From: CAZMGT01 sp964565895
Lineage (GTDB): Bacteria; Armatimonadota; Zipacnadia; UBA1398; CAZMGT01
Length of the DNA: 64,000 bases
Assembly: GCA_964565895.1 (NCBI GenBank)
Contig: CAZMGT010000002.1
Span: forward strand, 100,412 to 164,411
Reading direction: 5' to 3'
The translations under genes and the position numbers were made by a program. Shown here piece by piece: positions 54,319-61,589 of the stretch (position 1 is the first letter of the stretch; every line of letters begins with the position of its first letter). The notes under the pieces are model-generated. The model had not been told where the DNA came from, made no database searches, and saw only the letters and a list, made by a program, of their open reading frames with translations.

Positions 54319-54741
54319 CTAGTTCCTCTGCTGCAGCGCTTGGCCCACCTTGGCCAAGAGCTCCGCCGGCTCCACGGGCTTGTCGATAAACCCCTGCACC
54401 GGCAGATACTCTCCCGGGCCATAGGTCCCGTCCGACTGCTCGGGGTAAAAGCGCAGATCGGTATAGTTGTGTATCGCGGTGACGATGATTATCGGCACGT
54501 CGGCCACGTCCTCGGGCAGCTCGTTGCGCACCCGCCAAACAAGCTGAAAGCCCTCCGTCCCCTCGGGCATCATAATGTCCAAGAGCACAAGGTCCGGCCG
54601 ATGCGCCTGGATTTTCTCAAACGCCTCCTCGGCGCTCGCCGCCGAGAGCACCTCATAGGATTGGCTCTCCAAAATAAGCCGCAGCGACTCCACGATATCC
54701 GGGTCGTCGTCGACCACGAGGATCCTCGCGCTATCGGCCAT
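54319..54741 (-). CDS. Receiver-only response regulator with insertion
   Basis: Receiver domain with acidic pair in VVDDDPD, phospho-Asp D55 (LLDIMMPEGTEG), T88 (IIVTAIHNYTD) and K121 (FIDKPVEP). Between T88 and K121 are 33 positions instead of about 22; the extra part is around RFYPEQSDGTYGPGEY. No output domain (140 aa). Overlaps the end of the hydrogenase protease gene by 11 bp and precedes the RegB-like kinase, its likely partner. Confidence 0.88.
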   Translation of the reverse strand: MADSARILVVDDDPDIVESLRLILESQSYEVLSAASAEEAFEKIQAHRPDLVLLDIMMPEGTEGFQLVWRVRNELPEDVADVPIIIVTAIHNYTDLRFYPEQSDGTYGPGEYLPVQGFIDKPVEPAELLAKVGQALQQRN

Positions 54742-55243
54742 CTGCCCGACCTCCCTGGGGGCGCCGCGCCGGCGATCGCTCGCCCCGGGCCAGGGCCAGC
54801 GCTCTGCGCGCAACTTGAGCGACCGCCGCGCGCACGGCCGGCGAAAGCTCGCGCCCCGGCGCCGTGCTCGCCACCTGCACCCCGAGCACCACCGTCCTGC
54901 GCGGCAGCTTGTCCAGCGCGCGGGCGACGCCCAGCGCCTCAAGCAGCCCGATCTCGTGCGTCGTGCAAAAGCGCAGGTTGGCCGGCGCACCCTCCGGCGC
55001 AAACTCCACAATGCTCCCCGGCGCGCGCCCTGCCTCTACGGCGTCGATAATCACCGCGCGCTGCGCGCCCTCGAGCAACAGCGCCAAGTCCGGCCCGGCG
55101 CAGCCCAGCTCGACCAGCTCCACATCCCCCGGCGCCAGCTCGCGCAAAAGCTGCACCGCACACACGCCCACGCCATCGTCGCTCCTAAGCGCGTTTCCCA
55201 GGCCGACGATCACCGGCCGCCCGCGCTCGTTCGCCCTACTCAA
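54731..55243 (-). CDS. Hydrogenase maturation protease (HyaD/HycI family)
   Basis: IVGLGNALRSDDGVGVCAVQ, VIIDAVEAGRAPG and CTTHEIGLLEAL contain the nickel-sensing ligands (Asp/Glu, Asp, His) of hydrogenase endopeptidases. It clips the C-terminal extension of the large subunit after nickel insertion. TTG start with GGAGGTG four nt upstream, overlapping the large-subunit stop by 8 bp. 170 aa. Confidence 0.9.
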   Translation of the reverse strand: MSRANERGRPVIVGLGNALRSDDGVGVCAVQLLRELAPGDVELVELGCAGPDLALLLEGAQRAVIIDAVEAGRAPGSIVEFAPEGAPANLRFCTTHEIGLLEALGVARALDKLPRRTVVLGVQVASTAPGRELSPAVRAAVAQVARRALALARGERSPARRPQGGRADGR

Positions 55244-56531
55244 AGTGCACCTCCACAAGATGCGTGGCGCAGGAAATGCACGGGTCATAAGCGCGCACGA
55301 GCATCTCCAGGGTGTGCGCCACTTCGTCTTCCCCGCGGGTGAGGATTTGCGGGACAAGCGCGCGCATGTCGGCCTCGATGCTGTGCAGGTTTTGGTTCGT
55401 CGGGATAATGAGGTTCGCCCGGCTCACCAGCCCATCGTCGCCGACCTCAACGTCGTAAAACAGCGTCCCCCGCGGCGCCTCTACCGCGCCCACGCCTCTT
55501 CCCCCGCGCACCTCAACGGCGGTCTCCTCCGCGGCGAGCCCCCGCCGCTCAAGCTCGCCCAGCAAAGCGATCGCCTCCTCCACGCAGTGCACCACCTCAA
55601 CCACCTGCGCGCGCGTGTTCATAAACGGATTGCCACAGGGCGGAGCGACGCCCAGCGCCTCCGCCGCCTGCTTCGCCTTGGGGTGTAGCAAGTCGTAGTT
55701 AATATTCACCCGCGCCAGGGCCCCCACGGCATAGGGCACATCCTCGCTCCCCAGCCCGGCGTGTTTCGCCGTGGAGTGCTCTACGACATACTCGCGCACA
55801 AGCTCCTGATAGCTTTCCACCGGCGCGCGCCGGCCGTCGCTTGTGGCGATCTCCCCCTCGACGAGCGCATACTGCCCCTCCGCGCGGAGGGAGAGAAACT
55901 TTGCATCCTCGCGCGCAAACTGGGGGAGCTCTGCCTGGGCGAAAAACTCCACCGTGGCCTGCACATCGCCCCGCGCCTCCTCCAGCCGCTCGCGCAGCGC
56001 GCGCAGCTCCTCCAGCTCGGGCAGCTTGGTAAACCCGTTAACGGCCATCGTAATCGGATGCACGTGCCGCCCGCCTACGGCGCGGCAAATGTCGTTCGCC
56101 AGGCGCTTTAGGCGCAGCCCGCGCTCCACAACCTCGCGGTGGGTCTCGATCATCGGGACAATGCTCGGCGCACCGCAGAAGTCCGGCGCGGCGAGAAAGT
56201 AGCAGTGCAAAAGATGGCTCTGTAGCACCTCTCCGTAGTGAATCAGCCGCCGCAGAAGCGCCGTTTGCTCCGAGGGGGTTATCCCGAGCGCGCCCTCCAC
56301 CGCGCGCAGGGCGGCGTTGCTGTGGGCGATGGAGCAGATTCCGCAAATGCGGCAGCAAATCGCCTGCACCTCAGACCACGCCCGGCCGACGACCATCGCC
56401 TCGAAGAACCGCGGCGACTCCGTAATCTCCAAGCGCAGCTCGACGATGTTCCCCTCGCGCACGGTGACCACGATGTTTCCGTGGCCCTCCACGCGCGTGA
56501 TGTTCTCGATGTTAATCTCTAGCTCGCGCAT
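55236..56531 (-). CDS. hydA: [NiFe]-hydrogenase large (alpha) subunit, group 3-like
   Basis: Ni-Fe site ligands are present: RICGIC (C63, C66) and DPCISCATH (C418, C421, H424). Seven residues follow the last His and would be removed by the adjacent protease. 431 aa with ITRVEGHGN at the N-terminus, as in group 3b sulfhydrogenases. It catalyses reversible H2 oxidation in the cytoplasm. Gene order beta-gamma-delta-alpha matches the archaeal hydBGDA arrangement. Confidence 0.93.
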   Translation of the reverse strand: MRELEINIENITRVEGHGNIVVTVREGNIVELRLEITESPRFFEAMVVGRAWSEVQAICCRICGICSIAHSNAALRAVEGALGITPSEQTALLRRLIHYGEVLQSHLLHCYFLAAPDFCGAPSIVPMIETHREVVERGLRLKRLANDICRAVGGRHVHPITMAVNGFTKLPELEELRALRERLEEARGDVQATVEFFAQAELPQFAREDAKFLSLRAEGQYALVEGEIATSDGRRAPVESYQELVREYVVEHSTAKHAGLGSEDVPYAVGALARVNINYDLLHPKAKQAAEALGVAPPCGNPFMNTRAQVVEVVHCVEEAIALLGELERRGLAAEETAVEVRGGRGVGAVEAPRGTLFYDVEVGDDGLVSRANLIIPTNQNLHSIEADMRALVPQILTRGEDEVAHTLEMLVRAYDPCISCATHLVEVHFE

Positions 56532-56549
56532 CGGCGGCCCTCGTGCCTC

Positions 56550-57296
56550 CTAGCCCCCCGTGGGGCTCTCCTCGAAATATGCGTTAAAGCGCGTGTGCCG
56601 CCTAACCAGCTCGTCCACGCTCAGCCCGTATTTTTTCAGGACAAACGCGTGCGCATCGCGCTGCGGGTCGTCAACATAGCCCCGACACCCCTCGCACGGC
56701 TCGCCGTACGTAGGGCAAATTGCCCCACACCCCGCGCGCACGATAGGCCCCATGCACACCTGCCCCTTCTCAAACAGGCACACGTTCTCTTTCAGCCGGC
56801 ACTCCACACACACGGGGTAGTTCGGCGGGCGAAAGCGCTTGCCGGAAACGAAGCAGGTTACCGCGCGCAGAAACTCCTCCCCGTCAATGGGGCAGCCGTG
56901 CAAAAACGCATCCACGGGAACGACGGCATGCACCGGCCGCGCGGCGATTGTGTCGAACAGCTCCCCCTGCCCGCCATATACCCGCCGCTTAACCTCGGTT
57001 ATCCCATAGCGGTTTTTAATCGCGTTAACCCCGCCCGTGGTCGCGCACGCCCCAAGGGCGACGAGGAATTTCGCCCGGTCGCGTATCCTAAGCACCTCGT
57101 CAAGGTCGTGGTGCGTGCTAACCGAGCCCTCGACGAACGCGATGTCGTACTCCTCGCTGTGCTCGCTCATCGCCTCGCGAAAGCTGACCACGTCCACCGT
57201 GCGAAACAGGTCGAGCAGCTTGTCCTCCTGCTCCAGGACGACAAGCTGGCACCCCTCGCAGCTAGTAAGGCTGAAAAACGCGACCCTGGGCTTCAC
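56550..57296 (-). CDS. hydD: [NiFe]-hydrogenase small (delta) subunit
   Basis: Proximal cluster cysteines are C13 and C16 (SLTSCEGCQ), C84 (LGACATTGG) and C135 (LHGCPIDGE). Further cysteines (CVECRLKENVC, CMGP, RAGCGAICPTYGEPCEGC) make two more Fe-S clusters that carry electrons to the diaphorase part. No Tat signal, so the enzyme is cytoplasmic. GTG start directly after the gamma-subunit stop. Confidence 0.93.
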   Translation of the reverse strand: MKPRVAFFSLTSCEGCQLVVLEQEDKLLDLFRTVDVVSFREAMSEHSEEYDIAFVEGSVSTHHDLDEVLRIRDRAKFLVALGACATTGGVNAIKNRYGITEVKRRVYGGQGELFDTIAARPVHAVVPVDAFLHGCPIDGEEFLRAVTCFVSGKRFRPPNYPVCVECRLKENVCLFEKGQVCMGPIVRAGCGAICPTYGEPCEGCRGYVDDPQRDAHAFVLKKYGLSVDELVRRHTRFNAYFEESPTGG

Positions 57297-58136
57297 CTAA
57301 ATCGCTCCCCGCACGCGCTTGATCTCCGAGTAGCGAAACACCGGCCCGTCGAGGCAGACATATCGCCCATCGATCTGGCAGTGGCCACATTTTCCCACGC
57401 CGCATTTCATGTGCCGCTCCAGGGAGAGGAAGATCATCTCCTCGGGAATGCCGGCCTTCAGGCACTCCAAAATGGTAAACCGAAACATCACCGGCGGGCC
57501 GACGACCGCCGCCGTGGTGTTCGGCCCATCCAGCTTTACCTCGGGAAACAGCGTAGTGACCACGCCCACGTGCCCCTGCCACTGCGGGTGCTTGCGGTCG
57601 ATCGTTGTGCGCAGGTCAATGTCCTCGCGCAGCTCCCACTCGTGCAGCTCGTCGCGAAACAAAAGCTCCTCGGGCGTCTTGCACCCGTAGAACACGATTA
57701 ACCGGCGGACGATATCGCGCTTGTCTAGGAAGAACTTAATGAGCGAGCGCAGGGGGATAATCCCCAACCCGCCGGCGACGATCAGCGCGTCGCGCCCGGA
57801 GAACGCCTCGATGTCAAACCCTCGGCCAAACGGCCCGCGAATGCCCACCGTGGCCCCCGCCTCCAGGCGGTGCAGGGCCTCGGTAACCATCCCCACGCGG
57901 CGCATGCAAATCTCAAAGCTTTCCTTCTGCGTGGGCGGCGAGCTGACCGAAGTCGGCGCCTCGCCCACACCGAACACGGTCACCTCGACGAACTGCCCGG
58001 GCTGGTGCCCCAGCGCTCGGCCCTCGGGCAGCTTTAGGCGAAACCACTTTTCCGTCGCCGAAAGCTGCTTCGCCTCGACGACCGTCGCCCGCTCGGGCAG
58101 AAAGATACTCGCCATGCGCGCCGCCGCTTGAGCCAC
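57297..58136 (-). CDS. hydG: Hydrogenase gamma subunit, FAD/NAD(P)-binding
   Basis: Ferredoxin-NADP reductase-like: an FAD-binding beta-barrel (about 10-100), an NAD(P) domain with LIVAGGLGIIPLRSL, and a C-terminal [2Fe-2S] motif MKCGVGKCGHCQIDGRYVC. It links H2 to NAD(P)H. GTG start one base into the upstream TAG, with GGGGG 10 nt before. An ATG at 58115 would remove seven residues and also fits the family. Confidence 0.9.
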   Translation of the reverse strand: MAQAAARMASIFLPERATVVEAKQLSATEKWFRLKLPEGRALGHQPGQFVEVTVFGVGEAPTSVSSPPTQKESFEICMRRVGMVTEALHRLEAGATVGIRGPFGRGFDIEAFSGRDALIVAGGLGIIPLRSLIKFFLDKRDIVRRLIVFYGCKTPEELLFRDELHEWELREDIDLRTTIDRKHPQWQGHVGVVTTLFPEVKLDGPNTTAAVVGPPVMFRFTILECLKAGIPEEMIFLSLERHMKCGVGKCGHCQIDGRYVCLDGPVFRYSEIKRVRGAI

Positions 58137-59179
58137 TAGCTCAAAACCCCCTTTGCCGTGCCTACCGCAAGATCGTTGAGCAGCGAAACCTGGTCGATTT
58201 CCGCCGGGCAGGTCAACGTACAGCGTCCGCAGCCCGTGCAAAACGGCTTGCCATAGCGCAGGAAAAGATAGTGAAACTTGCGGTGAATGCGGTGCCTCAG
58301 CCGCTCCGTGGGCGTCGGGCGGAAGTTCTCGCCGCTGGCGATCCGTGCAAACTCCTGCAGCATACACCCGTCCCAGCGGCGCACGCGCTCCCCCTCGTTT
58401 GTGGCAAACTTCAGCTCATCCTGCACGTCGAAACACAAGCACGTGGGGCAGACCAAAATGCACTGCCCGCAGGAGAGACACTTCTCCCCCCACTCCCGCC
58501 ACGCCGGGTGGTCCTGGGCGTGGGTAAGCAGCAGAGGGAGCGTGTGAATGTCCGCGGCGATCGTCCGCTGCACGCGCCGCCGGCGCTCTTTTACGCTCGC
58601 CTTCCACGCGGCAATGTCCTCCGCCGAGGCGGGGCATGCCCCGGGCAGCTTCTCCACCAGCTCCGCCCCCGCGCTGCTCCCCACCTCAACCAGCCACTTC
58701 TCGCCCACGGAGTTCAAAAACAGGTCGTAGCCGCTCTCCACCGTGCACGTCCCCATGCTCGTGCAGTAGCAATACTCGTCGGGGACGCAGTCTACGCCGA
58801 CGATAAAGCTCGCCCGGCGGCGGGCAAAATAGTGCTCGTCCTCGTAAACATCGGCAAACGCCCTGTCCAAAAGCAAAATCGCGTGCAAGTCGCACGAGTG
58901 GACCCCGACCACGGCAAACGGCTCGCCTTCGAACACCGGCTCCACTTCCACCGTCTCGCCCAGGCGATAGCGCACGAGCGTCTCCCACGGGGGCATGAAG
59001 TACTTCTTGGGGGGCAAAATCGTCCGGCTATACTCCAGGACGAGCTCCTCAGGGCTGCGCAGCTCGTCAAAGGCATAAAAGCCAGGCTCCTTTTCCTTCA
59101 CCCCAAACGTGCGCCGCTCGGCCATCAGCCGCTGGACAAGCTCGGCCACCGCGTGCTTTGGAATGCTCACCAGGGTCAT
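58136..59179 (-). CDS. hydB: Hydrogenase beta subunit, 4Fe-4S ferredoxin type
   Basis: Two C-terminal [4Fe-4S] motifs are CLSCGQCILVCP and CTGCGRCTLTCP. The N-terminal part (VVGVHSCDLHAI, GVDCVPDEYCYC) matches the sulfhydrogenase beta subunit. 347 aa. It carries electrons from the gamma subunit or may reduce polysulfide in relatives. First structural gene, 53 bp after hypE. Confidence 0.9.
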   Translation of the reverse strand: MTLVSIPKHAVAELVQRLMAERRTFGVKEKEPGFYAFDELRSPEELVLEYSRTILPPKKYFMPPWETLVRYRLGETVEVEPVFEGEPFAVVGVHSCDLHAILLLDRAFADVYEDEHYFARRRASFIVGVDCVPDEYCYCTSMGTCTVESGYDLFLNSVGEKWLVEVGSSAGAELVEKLPGACPASAEDIAAWKASVKERRRRVQRTIAADIHTLPLLLTHAQDHPAWREWGEKCLSCGQCILVCPTCLCFDVQDELKFATNEGERVRRWDGCMLQEFARIASGENFRPTPTERLRHRIHRKFHYLFLRYGKPFCTGCGRCTLTCPAEIDQVSLLNDLAVGTAKGVLS

Positions 59180-59232
59180 GTTTCATCCTCCGCCGGCCGG
59201 CGCCGCCGACCCTTGCCGCTCGCCGGCGCTTT

Positions 59233-60249
59233 TCAGCAAATGCGCGGCAAATGCTCACCGCTGGGCATGTCGAGCACGCGCTCCACGCCCAGCGCTGTGC
59301 GCAGCGAAACGAGCCCCGCCGGGCCCTCGAGCACCTCGCCGATCGCCCTTGCCTGGGCGCCCAAAGCGAGCGCACGCAGCGCCTCCAGCGCCCGCTCCGC
59401 CGCGCGTTGCGCCACGCAGGCAACGAGCCGCCCCTCGCACGCTAGGTACAGCGGGTCCAGCCCGAGCAGCTCGCACGCCCCGCGCGTCGCCTCGCTCACG
59501 GGAATGGCGTCCTCATCCAAGGCAATGGCCACCTCAGCCTGCAGGGCGATCTCGTTCAGCGCGGCAGCCAACCCGCCGCGCGTGGGGTCGCGCAACACGT
59601 GAACGGCCTCGCCCGCGGCATCGAGCAGGGCAAACGCGAGCTCCGTCAGCGGCGCGCTGTCGCTGCTCAGCCCGGACAGCCCGGCAAGCTCGTTTCGCGC
59701 GGCCATAATCGCGATTCCGTGGTCGCCCACGGGTCCGGAGACGATGACCACATCGCCCGGGCGCGCGTTGCGCCCGGAAAGCCGCGCCTTCGGGTGCACC
59801 GCGCCGATGCCCGAGGTGTTAATGAACAGCCCATCCGCGGCCCCGCGCTCGACGACCTTCGTGTCGCCGGTAACCACTGCTACGCCCGCCTCGGCACACG
59901 CTTGGGCCACGGCCTCGGCCACGCGGGCCACCTCGCTCGCCGCAAGCCCCTCCTCGATCACCAAGCCAACGCTTAGGGCAACGGGCCGCGCGCCCATCGC
60001 GGCAAGGTCGTTTACTGTGCCAAACACGGCGAGCTTGCCGATGTTTCCCCCTGGGAAAAAGCGCGGGGTTACCACGAAGCTGTCCGTGGTAAACGCCAGC
60101 CGCCCCGCAGGGGCCTCGAGCACCGCCGCGTCGTCCAAATCGCGCGGGTCGGTTTTTTTCCCGAGGTTCAAAAAATGCTCCACGACGAGCTCTCTGCTCT
60201 GCCGCCCGCCGCCCCCGTGGGCCAGGGTTATCGTCCGCTCCTCAGCCAT
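59233..60249 (-). CDS. hypE: Hydrogenase maturation protein HypE
   Basis: AIR-synthase-like ATPase that dehydrates the carbamoyl group on its C-terminal Cys to thiocyanate for the CN ligands. The tail HLPRIC ends in that Cys. LAHGGGGRQSRELV, DDAAVL and GPVGDHGIAIMAAR are family motifs. Start ATG overlaps the hypD stop by 8 bp. 338 aa. Confidence 0.96.
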   Translation of the reverse strand: MAEERTITLAHGGGGRQSRELVVEHFLNLGKKTDPRDLDDAAVLEAPAGRLAFTTDSFVVTPRFFPGGNIGKLAVFGTVNDLAAMGARPVALSVGLVIEEGLAASEVARVAEAVAQACAEAGVAVVTGDTKVVERGAADGLFINTSGIGAVHPKARLSGRNARPGDVVIVSGPVGDHGIAIMAARNELAGLSGLSSDSAPLTELAFALLDAAGEAVHVLRDPTRGGLAAALNEIALQAEVAIALDEDAIPVSEATRGACELLGLDPLYLACEGRLVACVAQRAAERALEALRALALGAQARAIGEVLEGPAGLVSLRTALGVERVLDMPSGEHLPRIC

Positions 60250-61375
60250 CGCTCGCCCCAACCTTCTCGGCGGCCTTTGCCCGCAGCCGGCCATACTTAT
60301 ACTCCGCAGCACACGCGCCCTCCGAGGAAACCATGCACGGCCCCAGCGGGCGCTCAGGCGTGCATGCCTTGCCGAACACCGGGCACTCCGCCGGGCGCAG
60401 CACCCCGCGCAGCACCTCGCCGCAGTGGCATGCGGGATGCTCCCGCCCGGGCTTAACCTCGATCCCCGCCTGGCGCAGGGCGCACAGCTCGGCATACTTT
60501 TCCCGCAGGCCCAGGCCGCTTTGGGGAATCGTCCCCAACCCCCGCCAGTGCGCATCGCACGGTTCGAACACCTCGGCCATCGCCTCCTGCGCGCGCACGT
60601 TTCCCTCGGGCTTAACCGCCCGACCATAGGCGTTTTCCACCTCGGCGCGGCCCTCCAGCCGCTGCCGTAGGAGCAGGCGCAGGGCAAGCAGCACATCGGC
60701 GGGCTCGAAGCCGGCGACCACGCAGGGCACGCCGTGCCGCCGGCTCAGCTCCTCGTAGGCCCTGCTCCCGATGACCGTGCTCACGTGCCCCGGGCAAATC
60801 AGCCCATCTAGCGCCACCTCGCCCGAGGCGAGCAGGGCATCGAGCGCCGGCGGAATGAGCTTATGGCTGCACATAATGGCAAAGTTGTTCACGCCACCCT
60901 CAAGCGCCGCACGCGCCGCGCAGGCGATCGCCGGCGCCGTCGTCTCAAACCCCACGGCAATGAGCGCCACGCGCGCCCCGCGCTTTCGCCGGGCGAGCTC
61001 CACCGCCTCCATGGGCGAATAGATCACGCGCACCTGCGCCCCCGCCGCGCGCTCCGCGGCAAGGCTCGACTCGCTCCCTGGCACGCGCATCATATCGCCG
61101 AACGTGCAGACGATCGTGTTCGGGGTTCTGGCGAGGGCAATTGCCGCATCGATCTCCCCCACCGAAGTGACGCACACGGGGCAGCCCGGGCCGGAGACCA
61201 GGCGCACCGCGCCCCCCAGCGCCTCGCGTAGCCCGCAGCGCGCGATGACGTGCGAGTGCGTGCCGCAGACTTCCATAAACGTTTGCGGCCGGCCGAGCTT
61301 GTCCGCTAGCGCGCGCACCTCGGCGAGCAGCGCGCGGGCAAGCTTGGGGTTGCGAATTTGCTCAAGCGCCTCCAT
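60242..61375 (-). CDS. hypD: Hydrogenase maturation protein HypD
   Basis: Fe-S scaffold for Fe(CN)2CO assembly. Conserved motifs are MEVCGTHSH, SGPGCPVCVT, AVGFETTAPA, FAIMCSHKLIPPA and a C-terminal cysteine cluster (CHCGEVLRG, CPVFGKACTP). 377 aa. Overlaps hypC by 14 bp and hypE by 8 bp. Confidence 0.96.
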   Translation of the reverse strand: MEALEQIRNPKLARALLAEVRALADKLGRPQTFMEVCGTHSHVIARCGLREALGGAVRLVSGPGCPVCVTSVGEIDAAIALARTPNTIVCTFGDMMRVPGSESSLAAERAAGAQVRVIYSPMEAVELARRKRGARVALIAVGFETTAPAIACAARAALEGGVNNFAIMCSHKLIPPALDALLASGEVALDGLICPGHVSTVIGSRAYEELSRRHGVPCVVAGFEPADVLLALRLLLRQRLEGRAEVENAYGRAVKPEGNVRAQEAMAEVFEPCDAHWRGLGTIPQSGLGLREKYAELCALRQAGIEVKPGREHPACHCGEVLRGVLRPAECPVFGKACTPERPLGPCMVSSEGACAAEYKYGRLRAKAAEKVGASDG

Positions 61376-61589
61376 CGTCTTCCATCGCCTCGGCGAGGAG
61401 CGCCAGCGTCTCCCGCGCCGTCTCCTCATCCATCTGCTGAATGGCAAACCCCGCGTGCACGAGCACGTAGTTTCCCACCCGCGGCTCGTCGATCAGGTCC
61501 AGGCGCACGTTAAACCGCGCCCCGCCGGACTCTGCGATGCCTTCCATGCCGTTAATCTCCACCAGCTTGCACGGCACAGCAACGCACAT
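61362..61589 (-). CDS. hypC: Hydrogenase maturation chaperone HypC
   Basis: Begins MCVAVPCKLVEI; Cys2 after the initiator Met is essential in this family, which sets the start at 61589. 75 aa with DLIDEPRVGNYVLVHAGFAI and a C-terminal helix. Shuttles the Fe(CN)2CO unit from HypD to the large subunit. Starts inside the hypF stop (TAATG). Confidence 0.95.
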   Translation of the reverse strand: MCVAVPCKLVEINGMEGIAESGGARFNVRLDLIDEPRVGNYVLVHAGFAIQQMDEETARETLALLAEAMEDDGGA

